Shown one piece after another: positions 6,845-15,561 of a DNA stretch of 64,000 nt (position 1 is the stretch's first letter; every line of letters begins with the position of its first letter). Both the position numbers and the translations under genes were made by a program. The DNA comes from Flavobacterium microcysteis. GTDB lineage: Bacteria > Bacteroidota > Bacteroidia > Flavobacteriales > Flavobacteriaceae. Under the pieces are notes generated by a model, which was given only the letters and a program-made list of their open reading frames with translations, searched no databases and was not told the DNA's origin. The stretch is taken from assembly GCF_006385255.1 (NCBI RefSeq), contig NZ_VFJE01000051.1:1-64000 (forward strand). Reading direction: 5' to 3'.

Positions 6845-6868
6845 AGTGTAAACTGGTATATAATTACC
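6845..6868 (-). repeat. Right terminal inverted repeat of element A
   Basis: Its reverse complement begins GGTAATTATA and ends AGTTTACACT, matching the left end at 20 of 24 positions. The second target duplication TAATTTTT follows directly at 6869-6876. Confidence 0.85.
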
Positions 6869-6885
6869 TAATTTTTTTAGTCGTA

Positions 6886-8292
6886 TTACTTTCCTTTTCT
6901 CACTCCACTGCCTACAATTTGCTTATCCTGAAGCATTTCAAGTTTGATATCTCCATTGTCGAGCCTGGTAAAATTCAATACAGCATCAGCTCCACCTTGT
7001 CTGATTCCTTTAAACTCATGGTCTGAATAAGGAAAAAATCTCATATTCCAGGGAACAGTAGGAGTATTATAAAGCAAGTGTTTTTCTTTGCTGGTTATGA
7101 TATGGGTTTCGCCTTCATCATTGGTATAGGTGCCGGTATACTGAGCTATTTCATCATCAGACAGTGTAATTTTTTTAGGATATTGTAATTGGAGCGGCTG
7201 ACCTTCCATTATCTGGAATATATTAGTGTAAGGCACGGCGCCAAAATGGAAATTTTGTAAAATAATAAACGTTCTGTCCCTTATCACATCATGAGACATA
7301 AAAGTACTATATCCATCCCAACTACCAGTATGCCCAAAGGTAAACTTGTTTTCACCTTTTCTGAGGTCTAATCCAAACCCGTAAGGGATATCTCTGCCAT
7401 TGGATGTTTTAGAAATTTCTGTCATTTCATCGAACTCTTTCTTTGTGAGAAGGGTATTGTTCTTCAGGCTGTTCATCCATTTATAAAGATCTTCCGCATT
7501 AGAATGTACTTTTGAAGTGCCAACAATGGCATCCAAATAATAGACTTCCGAGGTTTCGGGTCCGCTATTTTCCAATAGGATTTTCTTAAACCCGCCATCT
7601 TCCAACACATACCCATAAGCAAAATTGTCAATCTTTTTAGGGTTTTTATGCCTACAGTAGACAAACGTATTGTTCATCTTTAGAGGTTTAAAGATTTTTT
7701 CCGATAAGAAATCAGGGAACTTTTTACCGGATACCTTTTCTACTATGCTGGCTAGTAAGATATAATTCGAGTTGCTGTAACTATGTCTGCTTTTAGGAGT
7801 AAATTGTAAGGTATCCTTATGAGTTGCAAATGCTTTAATAAGATCATTATTATCTGCTATTTTGCTATGATCCCATTTGTCTGGCAGGTAAGCTAAGAAA
7901 TCAGGAATACCGCTGGTGTGCCTTAATAAATCATAGATTGTAACAGTGTCCCAGAAACCTAGCTCCGGCAAATACTTCGAAATTTTATCGATATACTGTA
8001 ATTTGCCTTCCCTTTTAAGCAAAATAATAGCGGTAGCCGTAAACTGTTTGGAGCAGGAGGCCAGCTCAAATAAGGTCTTTTCATTAATTGGGGCTTTGGT
8101 ATCTTCATTAGCGATTCCATAGCTTTTTTTAAAAATAACTTTCCCTTTTTCTGCTATAAGCGCAGTTCCATTAAACTGACTTTGATTATAAAGTACCGTA
8201 AAAAGACTGTCAAGTCGCTCTGATTGGCTTTTCTGAGCCCATGCAAAATTGCTGATAATAATCAGCGTAAAGAATAATGTAAACTGTTTCAT
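6886..8292 (-). CDS. Serine hydrolase, beta-lactamase/PBP family, BlaI-regulon member
   Basis: The protein has 468 residues with a signal peptide ending FAWAQ. The beta-lactamase-fold motifs are S-x-x-K (SCSK in ELASCSKQFTATA), Y-S-N (YSNSNY) and a later HTGS triad (GHTGSWDGY). A C-terminal domain of about 110 residues (DDEIAQYTGTY...) is the lipocalin-like DUF3471-type region common in these hydrolases. The substrate is unknown; peptide or ester hydrolysis is the family range. Two operators of the form AACTA-N6-TAGTT at 8325-8340 and 8345-8360 are the same as those before blaI at 32412-32447, so BlaI probably represses this gene. Confidence 0.85.
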   Translation of the reverse strand: MKQFTLFFTLIIISNFAWAQKSQSERLDSLFTVLYNQSQFNGTALIAEKGKVIFKKSYGIANEDTKAPINEKTLFELASCSKQFTATAIILLKREGKLQYIDKISKYLPELGFWDTVTIYDLLRHTSGIPDFLAYLPDKWDHSKIADNNDLIKAFATHKDTLQFTPKSRHSYSNSNYILLASIVEKVSGKKFPDFLSEKIFKPLKMNNTFVYCRHKNPKKIDNFAYGYVLEDGGFKKILLENSGPETSEVYYLDAIVGTSKVHSNAEDLYKWMNSLKNNTLLTKKEFDEMTEISKTSNGRDIPYGFGLDLRKGENKFTFGHTGSWDGYSTFMSHDVIRDRTFIILQNFHFGAVPYTNIFQIMEGQPLQLQYPKKITLSDDEIAQYTGTYTNDEGETHIITSKEKHLLYNTPTVPWNMRFFPYSDHEFKGIRQGGADAVLNFTRLDNGDIKLEMLQDKQIVGSGVRKGK

Positions 8293-8324
8293 GATTTGAT
8301 TGATGATTGATTAACCAAACATAA

Positions 8325-8360
8325 AACTAATTTTTTAGTTGCACAACTATAATTTTAGTT
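8325..8360. promoter_or_regulatory. Double BlaI-type operator before the serine hydrolase
   Basis: AACTAATTTTTTAGTT (8325-8340) and AACTATAATTTTAGTT (8345-8360) are inverted repeats whose starts are 20 bp apart. The first is identical to the site at 32412-32427 and the spacing is the same there. Confidence 0.7.
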
Positions 8361-8487
8361 AAAAAATTAAATGGCTGATTTTGTGATATCTATTTTTGAT
8401 TTGAAAACCCAAAGTATTCAGTTGGCTTTTATGTAATTGTTATCTGATATTTGTTCGCTTTTAAAACTTCTAAACAGATTTCGATAC

Positions 8488-8495
8488 TATCTTTG
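8488..8495 (+). promoter_or_regulatory. -7 promoter box for the 63-aa protein gene
   Basis: TATCTTTG is a perfect TAnnTTTG box 21 bp before the ATG at 8517. It rules out the upstream ATG at 8451. Confidence 0.6.
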
Positions 8496-8516
8496 TTGTA
8501 TAAATACCTTAACTGT

Positions 8517-8708
8517 ATGTCAAGTTTTACCTTTGAAGAACTTATTGAAGCAAAAAAATCTCTCGATTCTACATTAAGCAAATGTGAGAAGGCATTCGTC
8601 AAATTAAAAGAAAATTCGCCACAGCATACATTGATGATACGACGAATAAATGCCTTGCGTATTTCTGTAGATTTAATAGAAAGGGAGTTGCTGAAATTTT
8701 CTGTTTGA
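8517..8708 (+). CDS. Small conserved helical protein, 63 aa
   Basis: Starting at the ATG after the promoter box gives a 63-residue soluble, helical protein (SSFTFEELIEAKKSLDSTLS...). It ends in a second amphipathic helix (RISVDLIERELLKF). The pattern resembles short helical-hairpin proteins that I recall as common and unnamed in Flavobacteriia. The function is unknown. It stands alone between the serine hydrolase and the convergent beta-helix operon. Confidence 0.65.
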   Translation: MSSFTFEELIEAKKSLDSTLSKCEKAFVKLKENSPQHTLMIRRINALRISVDLIERELLKFSV

Positions 8709-8749
8709 AAACATCACAAAATTAATAGCCGATTTTATAAACACTTCTT

Positions 8750-10783
8750 TTACGGATTATTCTTTACTACTGATATAACTTCATATTGAATAGTACTCTG
8801 ATAATCAGTCTTTTTAAACTGTATAATTTCGCCAGTAGCTAAAGAAATGTTGCCTCCAGAGGTTTTAATATTACCATTTGCAAACACTAAAGGCCCCGCA
8901 GCTATGACAGTAATAACACCTCCTGAATTTATTCTGGAACTTATGTGGCTGATACTTGAGCCGGAACCACTAAGATACACAAGGTCATTATCTGTTGTGA
9001 GCACAAATGATGTGGCAGTCACATTCTTTGAAACCCCAATAGTTTTTCCGTCTTCGGCGTTTTGGAATGAGTTTGCTGCAATTTTGACTGTACTCGTGCC
9101 AGCACCATTATAAAAACCACAACTAGTACAGATACTCCCTACGCTTGTGGCGATATAATTGCCAGTGATGGTTAAAGAGGATTTTGTAGAAGAAATACAA
9201 TAGCCATTGCTTTTGATATATCCCGTACCAAGGCTTAAATTTCCAAAACCTGCACTATCGACAAACTTATTATTGATAATGTTTATTCCGGAACAGGCAT
9301 TTGTGTTTCCGTTTACATTTATACCTATACCGGTACGGTTAAAGCTACATCCATCAATGGTAATACTTTCAGCATAATCCATTGATATTCCATAATTACT
9401 GTATTGAAATCCACAATTTAGGAATGTCACTACCGCCGGATGCAACACCATGCCGTTAGGTCTGTGGCCTTTTATGAAAACTCCGGCTCCTTTATGAGGA
9501 GTTGTACTATTTCCCCCAATAAATTCGCAATTGATGAAAGTTAACTGACCGTTTTGACCTTCTATGCGTAAAGGATTTGTAGAGTCCAAATCAGTTCCGT
9601 GTACAATTTTTATATTTTCAAACAGCGAAAACTGATTGGGTGACATATAGTTGGTGGTTCCGCCCAGAAGGTATATTCCGATACCCTTAAAATTTGAAAT
9701 GGATATGTTTTTAAAGGTTGAATCCCATACACCTCCATCACCAAATTCAGCCGATTGTGAAGCACTAAGATTAATAACACCCTTACTGCTGTTTCCTGAA
9801 AAACCGGAACCCACATAAGCGCCTACAAATGCCAGATTCGAAATGTTTAATTCAATTCTGCCGGGTTCGATTGACACAAGATAAGGATGGCTGGAATTTG
9901 AAGGATAAATAATGGTTTTTTCCATGCTTTCTCCTATAACAGATACTCTATGTTTTAGAACAATGTTATCAATGATATATTTACCTGCCGGAATGAATAC
10001 TGATGATGATCCAAAATAATTATTTGGAATTACACATATCTTTTCTGCAAAATCTATTGCATTTTGGATAGGCTGTGTATAATTTTGAGATATTCCAATG
10101 GCTCCAAAATAAGCCACATTGATGTATCCATCATATTGGCGTACCCACATTCCGTTATTCCTTCCTGCAATTTTTATTAGGGTACCATTATTATCGTCGC
10201 TTAAAACTCCGGGCGTACCAGTGCCTAAGTTTTGAAATACAGGATCTATTCTCCAAACAAAATTACCGCCTCCGCCATCACCAGGTACATTATATCCTTT
10301 GACATAAATCATATCACCGGGATTAGGCAAATTCTGGATGTTACGCAAGGCACTGATATTATCTACAACAGAAAATGTACCTGCTTTTGCTGTGCTTTTA
10401 GAGTAAAAAGCATAAGGTACTGTCTTTAGTTGGGTCGTACTTATTTGGCTATAGGAAGTTCCTCCTGATGGGTCGATTTCAATCTTTAAAAATTTGTTTT
10501 GATTTCCCCAATCAATCTGCGCAAAATCTTGCGTATTTTGACTTCCGATTGTAAAGCTGTACACTCCCTGATTGTTTGTTGCAGGTGAATGTACCTCAGA
10601 AAATATAATAGTTCCTGTTGCTGTCGTATTTAAAATACTAACTCTTACCCCAATTGTAGACGAGACAACCGGATTACCCTGTTGGTTATAGGCGACACCT
10701 TGATAGGTTATACCTTCAGGAGGTTGGGCATATGTAATAAATGCCATAAATAATAGTAACAAGGAGAATATCTTTCGTGCCAT
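8750..10783 (-). CDS. Secreted right-handed beta-helix protein, paralogue 3 of 3
   Basis: The protein has 677 residues with a signal peptide ending ITYAQ. Residues about 22-110 form an N-terminal domain (ITYQGVAYNQQGNP...GVYSFTIGS) frequent in secreted Bacteroidota proteins. A linker with GDGGGGNFVW follows, then a pectate-lyase-3-type beginning (GAIG...IQNAIDFA) and about 350 residues of Gly/Asn-rich coils (repeated INNNKF- and FENIKI-like rungs) typical of a right-handed parallel beta-helix. A C-terminal domain of about 80 residues ends EVISVVK. No T9SS sorting domain is visible. The closest relatives are its two neighbours. It is the last gene of the operon, 3 bp after 10787. Polysaccharide binding or cleavage is the usual role of the fold, but no catalytic residues can be assigned. 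Confidence 0.75.
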   Translation of the reverse strand: MARKIFSLLLLFMAFITYAQPPEGITYQGVAYNQQGNPVVSSTIGVRVSILNTTATGTIIFSEVHSPATNNQGVYSFTIGSQNTQDFAQIDWGNQNKFLKIEIDPSGGTSYSQISTTQLKTVPYAFYSKSTAKAGTFSVVDNISALRNIQNLPNPGDMIYVKGYNVPGDGGGGNFVWRIDPVFQNLGTGTPGVLSDDNNGTLIKIAGRNNGMWVRQYDGYINVAYFGAIGISQNYTQPIQNAIDFAEKICVIPNNYFGSSSVFIPAGKYIIDNIVLKHRVSVIGESMEKTIIYPSNSSHPYLVSIEPGRIELNISNLAFVGAYVGSGFSGNSSKGVINLSASQSAEFGDGGVWDSTFKNISISNFKGIGIYLLGGTTNYMSPNQFSLFENIKIVHGTDLDSTNPLRIEGQNGQLTFINCEFIGGNSTTPHKGAGVFIKGHRPNGMVLHPAVVTFLNCGFQYSNYGISMDYAESITIDGCSFNRTGIGINVNGNTNACSGINIINNKFVDSAGFGNLSLGTGYIKSNGYCISSTKSSLTITGNYIATSVGSICTSCGFYNGAGTSTVKIAANSFQNAEDGKTIGVSKNVTATSFVLTTDNDLVYLSGSGSSISHISSRINSGGVITVIAAGPLVFANGNIKTSGGNISLATGEIIQFKKTDYQSTIQYEVISVVKNNP

Positions 10784-10786
10784 TTT

Positions 10787-12832
10787 TTACAGATTAGATT
10801 TTACATACGATACTAAATGAAACACCTGCTGTCCGCCAATGTCCATTTTCCTAAATCGGGCTACCTGACCGGTAGTCAATGTGAATGTTGCCCTCGTTCC
10901 AGGAAAAGAGATATTTCCGGTTTTGGCAAATACAAGATTTGCTAGAAAAGAAGCCTCAATAGTTATGAATTCTCCAGTATTTACTGTTGAATTTAAGGTA
11001 GTGATATTGCCTGTACTGCTTTGTGCCTTGATGTAAGAATGTTGGCCGCATTCTAGCGTACTTCCAGTTTGCGTTACCGATTTTGTAACCCCCACTGTTC
11101 GATTAAGATTGCTGTTAAGGAATGAATTGCCTTCCAGAACAACACCCAAATTATCTGTGTCAGAATATAAAAACCCACAGCTGTTGCATATTGCCGCAGA
11201 TATGAAATAGTTACCTCTGACATTGAGAAATGATTTTTTTGTGCTGATACAATATCCGTTATCTTTAATATGGCCTGTGCCAGGAGTATAAGTACCATAG
11301 CCGGCAGCATCGAAAAATTTATTGTTAATTATATTAATGCCTTTGCATTCTTGTATGCTTCCATCTGCTTTTACTGCAATGCCCAAGTATTGGAAGGTAC
11401 ACGAATTTACAGTAATACTACTTGCATTGGATAGGTTTAGGCCAATATCTCCATTTTCTATTACAGAGTTTATAAAGCTTATATTTTGAGGAATGAATAA
11501 TCCTCCCAAAGATCCTTTTAAATCAATAATGCTTCCAAAGCTGTATATAGCCCAGCCACCCCCTGAAAAATGGCAATTAGTAAAGGTTAGATTATCATTT
11601 AATTCATCTATCTTGAGAGCAGAGCTGTGAGCGCTTATGCTGCCTTTGGTAATTTTTACATTCTCAAAATAATTGTTATGATTCCTATATCCAACACCTT
11701 GACTGGCGGTTGCTTTTAAATAAATTCCATGGCCGTTGAAATTTGAAATTTGGATATTCTTAAATGTCGAATTTTGAAGACCACCGTCCATTCCTGTATC
11801 ATAGGATTGTCCTGTTGCCTGAAAGAAAAACACACCTTTTGGGCTGTTGCTATTTCCGCCATAAGCACCTATAAAATTCAGGTTAGACATATTAAGGCGG
11901 ATTCTTCCCGCATCCATTGTCACCAAATAAGCGTCCGGGCTATTGGAAGGGTAGAGGGTCGTTTTATCAATACTTTCACCTATAATCGATACTCCATCTT
12001 TTAGAATCAGCTTATCGATAATATAATTCCCGCTAGGTATAAATACTGTTGTGCTTTTAAAAAATTGTCGATTGCCATCGGAAGTAAGTTTGGCAAAATT
12101 GATTGCATTTTGAATTTGTTGCGTATAATTGCCCCAAGTTCCTGTGGCTCCAAAATAAAGAACGTTTATGTATCCTTCATATTGGCGAACCCATCTTCCA
12201 GTATCGTTATTGGTAACCTTGATAATAGTCCCTCCGTTATCATCCTTATAAAGTCCTGAAGAAGAATTTAAGAAGATAGAGTCGGTTTTCCAGATAAAAT
12301 ATCCTTCACCACCATCGCCACTCGTATAGTAACCTTTTAAGTATACCACATCATTTGGCTTACCCGCTTTTGACCGCAAATCTGCTATTGTATTTGTAAT
12401 CGAATGCGAATTGACATTTTTAGTGAATTTTGTATGGAATGCATAGGGTACGCTCATCAGTTGAGAAATACCGGTCTGGCTATAAGAACTGCCTCCCAGT
12501 GGGTCAAGCTCAATCTTTAGGAACTTATTTTCAGTATCCCATTGTATATTTGAAAAAGAATTGACATTGCTTTGTCCAATAATTATGCTGTACACGCCCT
12601 GTGCACCAATTGTCACAGTCAAAGTTTCTGTATAGTCTACACTACCAGTCGGGGTTCCCGATAGAATACTGATCCTTAAACCAACAGGACTTCCGACAGG
12701 CAAGGGAGTACCGGCAGAATTGAGTGCCACACCTTGATATGATATTCCCTCAGGTGGCTGCTGGGCATGAAGTTTAAGGCAAAACAGGAAGCACAATAGC
12801 AAGATATGTCTCATGGCTAGCTTATATGTCAT
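10787..12832 (-). CDS. Secreted right-handed beta-helix protein, paralogue 2 of 3
   Basis: The protein has 681 residues. The ATG at 12832 shares its A with the TAA of the upstream gene (TAATG), so translation is probably coupled. An alternative start at residue 7 (MRHILLLC) would give a shorter signal-peptide n-region. The layout repeats that of 8750-10783: signal peptide to LHAQ, the ISYQGVALNSAGTP domain, the TSGDGGEGYFIWK linker, the GATG...IQNAINFA helix start, then beta-helix rungs including two Cys-containing turns (CNSCGF). It belongs to the same operon. The three proteins differ most in the loops of the helix, as expected for diversification of a binding surface. Confidence 0.75.
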   Translation of the reverse strand: MTYKLAMRHILLLCFLFCLKLHAQQPPEGISYQGVALNSAGTPLPVGSPVGLRISILSGTPTGSVDYTETLTVTIGAQGVYSIIIGQSNVNSFSNIQWDTENKFLKIELDPLGGSSYSQTGISQLMSVPYAFHTKFTKNVNSHSITNTIADLRSKAGKPNDVVYLKGYYTSGDGGEGYFIWKTDSIFLNSSSGLYKDDNGGTIIKVTNNDTGRWVRQYEGYINVLYFGATGTWGNYTQQIQNAINFAKLTSDGNRQFFKSTTVFIPSGNYIIDKLILKDGVSIIGESIDKTTLYPSNSPDAYLVTMDAGRIRLNMSNLNFIGAYGGNSNSPKGVFFFQATGQSYDTGMDGGLQNSTFKNIQISNFNGHGIYLKATASQGVGYRNHNNYFENVKITKGSISAHSSALKIDELNDNLTFTNCHFSGGGWAIYSFGSIIDLKGSLGGLFIPQNISFINSVIENGDIGLNLSNASSITVNSCTFQYLGIAVKADGSIQECKGINIINNKFFDAAGYGTYTPGTGHIKDNGYCISTKKSFLNVRGNYFISAAICNSCGFLYSDTDNLGVVLEGNSFLNSNLNRTVGVTKSVTQTGSTLECGQHSYIKAQSSTGNITTLNSTVNTGEFITIEASFLANLVFAKTGNISFPGTRATFTLTTGQVARFRKMDIGGQQVFHLVSYVKSNL

Positions 12833-13215
12833 TATTCTTTTATTATTTTATAACTGCCTTCAATTTCTCCGGAGGTTTTTATAATGTAGGTACCTTTTGG
12901 AAGTGGGCTTAAATTTATCTTATTATTATCTGCAACGGTTTGTATAACGATACGTCCACTCATATCATAAACTACAACTTCTTTGATCTCTATATCAGTA
13001 AGAAAAGTAACATAATCTTTTACAGGATTGGGGTAGTATGACAGTCCTGAAACAGGGATAGCCAAGTTTTCAGCCTTATCCGAATCCTGTTTCATTTCGA
13101 CATAAATGACTCCTACGGAAAAATAGCCGCCTTTGAGCACTTCAGAAGAAGAATTTGTCTGCGCTTTTGTGCTTACTGAAAGCAGAAAAAAGGCTAGGAT
13201 AATTAGATGTTTCAT
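12832..13215 (-). CDS. Minimal secreted protein with T9SS type A sorting domain
   Basis: The protein has 127 residues: a signal peptide (to STKAQ), about 35 residues of linker, then a complete type IX secretion C-terminal sorting domain. The domain is recognised by YPNPVKDYV, an EVVVYDMSGRIV strand pair, L-x-x-LPKGTYIIK and a final KIIKE. There is almost no passenger, so the mature exported part would be very short. It sits between paralogues 1 and 2 of the beta-helix operon, 1 bp after 13217 on one side and overlapping 12832 on the other. A role as a surface anchor or partner for the beta-helix proteins, which lack such a domain, is an inference from that position. Confidence 0.8.
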   Translation of the reverse strand: MKHLIILAFFLLSVSTKAQTNSSSEVLKGGYFSVGVIYVEMKQDSDKAENLAIPVSGLSYYPNPVKDYVTFLTDIEIKEVVVYDMSGRIVIQTVADNNKINLSPLPKGTYIIKTSGEIEGSYKIIKE

Positions 13216-13216
13216 A

Positions 13217-15253
13217 TTAGTGTCTTACGGATATAAGTTGATAATTATTGCCATCAGTTTTAATGAATTCGGCAGTGTCGCCTGCTGCAAGATTTAGCAC
13301 ACTGTTGGTGGTTCCCGGAAAAGAAATATTACCAGTTATATAAAAAGAAATGTTTGTTGTTGCTTTTATAGATAATACTTCCCCAGTATTTATGTCTGAA
13401 GAAATAATATAGATTTGGCTTCCTGCTCCTTGCACAATAATTTCTTTGGCCTGCCTGCAACTAAGCGTGTTACCACTTATATAGCCGCCTTGTGTTGTAT
13501 TACCGGATTTTACCAAGGCCGCATCTGGTGAGCTATTGCCCCATTGATTTACTCCGCCTACATTATTCTCAAATATATACATGAAACTGCATGAACTGCA
13601 AATTGAGCCTCCTGCAAGTGAATGGTTTCCAAATACATTAACAAAAGCATTCCTGACAGTTATGCATGTACCATTATCTTTTACTACGCCGCCGCCGCCA
13701 GGTGTTGTGGCACCATAGCCTGCTACGTTAGCAAACCTGTTATTTGTTATATTGATACCTTTACTCACAAAGGTGTCTCCAAGCACAGTAATGCCTACAC
13801 CTAAATCTTCGAACCAACAATTGTCTATGGTAACATTATCTGCAAAATCAATATGTATTCCATAGTCCGAGTTCTGGAAAGTGCTGTTCAGGAAGTTAAT
13901 ACCCGATGGATTTAGAAATTGTCCGTTATTTAAGTATCCTTTAATTTGAACGTTATGCCAGTTACTCATATTGGTCGTTCCGGGTGTTCCACCGTCAAAC
14001 TGGCAATTAATAAAAGATAGTTTGGAGTTAAGACCCTCAATAATCAATGCAATTTTAAAATCATTAAGACTACCCTTTGAAACCCTGACATTTTCAAATA
14101 CATTATTAAAATGGGAAGTCGTGAATGTGGTTATTCCACCCGCTAAATGGATGCCGTTCCCTCTAAAGTAACCTATCTTTATATTTTTGAAAGTTGAATT
14201 ATGCAATCCTCCACTACCAAATTCTCCAGGTTGTCCCTGAAGATAGAAAACCGTTTTTTGACTTGGAGAGGATAGTCCTGAGTAATTGCCTTGTATGTTC
14301 AGATTAGAAACGTTTGTTCGTACGATACCGCTATCTAGCGAAAACAGATAGGGAGATGCCGCATTTTGTGACGGCCATATTACGGTTTGTTCAATGTTTT
14401 CTCCTACAAGGCTGACACCATCTTTTAAGATGATATTATCAAGGAGATAGACTCCATTAGGTATAAAAACTGTCGAACTTGAAAAATGCGATACATAATC
14501 TGGACTTCCAAGAGACACTTTTTTACAAAAATCAATTGCGCTTTGTAAACCCAGTGTTGCATCTTCATAAGAACCTGTTATGCCAAAATAAGCAAGACTT
14601 GTATAACCGCTATATTGGCGCACCCATCTTCCACTGTCACTACTGTATGACTTAATTACCGTACCGCCATTATCAACGCTGTAATAACCGGGTGTTGGTT
14701 GGCTGCTAAATACGGGGCCGGTTTTCCAAATAAAGATTCCGCCTCCATTATCTCCTGATGAATGGTAACCTTTAAGTAAGGCTACATCGCCATCAGTTTG
14801 TCCGGCATTTAGGCGGAGGATATTAATGTTATCGTAAACAGAATAGCCTGTTACAGATCCTGAAGTTTTTGAAAACAAGGCATAGGGCACGCTCCATAGC
14901 TGGGCAACCGAACTTGTAGCATTTGTTGTCCAGGGATAAATTGTGATCTTCAAGAACATATTTTGCTCATGCCATTTGATAGAACTGAACGTAGGTGTAG
15001 ACATTTGTGAACCGCTGCCAATAGAAATACTGTATATGCCCTGAGCATTCGTAGAAACGGAATGCGTTTCCTCAAAATAGGCTGGACCTGTAGCGCTACC
15101 CGGAATTATGCTTACCAATACTGTAAACGTACTGTTAGCAATAATTGCCCCGGAATTGTTGTATGCTATTCCCTGATAGCTGATACTTTGTGGCGGCTGT
15201 GCATACGCTAATTGCGAAACAGCACATAATAGCAAAAGGTATAAAAGACGCAT
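13217..15253 (-). CDS. Secreted right-handed beta-helix protein, paralogue 1 of 3
   Basis: About 678 residues from the ATG at 15253. The frame continues up to a TTG at 15259, but MRLLYLLLLC is the better signal-peptide start and lies just after the promoter box at 15273-15280. The domain order is the same as in its two paralogues: ISYQGIAYNNSGA domain, SSGDNGGGIFIWK linker, IQ/LQSAIDFC helix start, long beta-helix with NNVFENVRV and ITNNRFANV rungs, then a C-terminal beta domain. It is the first gene of the four-gene operon. The closest known architecture is that of pectate-lyase-like or phage-tailspike-like proteins. The ligand is unknown. Confidence 0.75.
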   Translation of the reverse strand: MRLLYLLLLCAVSQLAYAQPPQSISYQGIAYNNSGAIIANSTFTVLVSIIPGSATGPAYFEETHSVSTNAQGIYSISIGSGSQMSTPTFSSIKWHEQNMFLKITIYPWTTNATSSVAQLWSVPYALFSKTSGSVTGYSVYDNINILRLNAGQTDGDVALLKGYHSSGDNGGGIFIWKTGPVFSSQPTPGYYSVDNGGTVIKSYSSDSGRWVRQYSGYTSLAYFGITGSYEDATLGLQSAIDFCKKVSLGSPDYVSHFSSSTVFIPNGVYLLDNIILKDGVSLVGENIEQTVIWPSQNAASPYLFSLDSGIVRTNVSNLNIQGNYSGLSSPSQKTVFYLQGQPGEFGSGGLHNSTFKNIKIGYFRGNGIHLAGGITTFTTSHFNNVFENVRVSKGSLNDFKIALIIEGLNSKLSFINCQFDGGTPGTTNMSNWHNVQIKGYLNNGQFLNPSGINFLNSTFQNSDYGIHIDFADNVTIDNCWFEDLGVGITVLGDTFVSKGINITNNRFANVAGYGATTPGGGGVVKDNGTCITVRNAFVNVFGNHSLAGGSICSSCSFMYIFENNVGGVNQWGNSSPDAALVKSGNTTQGGYISGNTLSCRQAKEIIVQGAGSQIYIISSDINTGEVLSIKATTNISFYITGNISFPGTTNSVLNLAAGDTAEFIKTDGNNYQLISVRH

Positions 15254-15272
15254 TATCAAGATTTAGATAAAT

Positions 15273-15280
15273 CAAATGTA
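15273..15280 (-). promoter_or_regulatory. -7 promoter box for the beta-helix operon
   Basis: On the minus strand this reads TACATTTG, a TAnnTTTG box about 20 bp before the ATG at 15253. Apart from this box, the 300-bp spacer 15254-15561 holds only AT-rich sequence and the AraC promoter region. Confidence 0.6.
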
Positions 15281-15561
15281 GGAAATTTCTATTAATGTTT
15301 ATGAAATATTTTGGTTTAAAATCAAAACCCTAGATATTGCTGTATAGGCAAGAGCTCTAACTCCAAAAAAGGGCAAAATAGCTATAGATGTTATAGTTAT
15401 GAATCGAGTGTAATTATAAAAAGAGTAGGTAGTGAGTGAAAAAGGTCAGCTTCACTGAGTGTTCTTTAAATAGTATGAGCTTTTATCATACATCGATTAA
15501 ATAATCAGCAGTACAGATTTTTTATCTTACTTTGTAGACTCATGGCTAAATCCATATAATC

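Larger units (their letters stand above)
2577..6868 (+). mobile_element. IS1595-type transposon with cargo and structured RNA (element A, 4292 bp)
   Basis: The ends are 24-bp imperfect inverted repeats (2577-2600 and 6845-6868, 20 of 24 positions identical, sharing the inner AGTTTACACT). Perfect 8-bp direct repeats TAATTTTT flank it. From right to left it contains ORF2 (6565-6804), the transposase (5636-6568), a divergent structured RNA (about 5323-5534), a secreted/cytosolic gene pair (4480-5304), a HEPN/AbiU2-like gene (3624-4259), a UVR-motif gene (3140-3592) and a membrane protein gene (2607-3077). It is inserted between the TetR and serine hydrolase genes without damaging either. With intact ends and an intact transposase frame it looks recent and possibly active. 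Element B at 32791-34919 shares the transposase, ORF2 and RNA but not the cargo. Confidence 0.85.
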
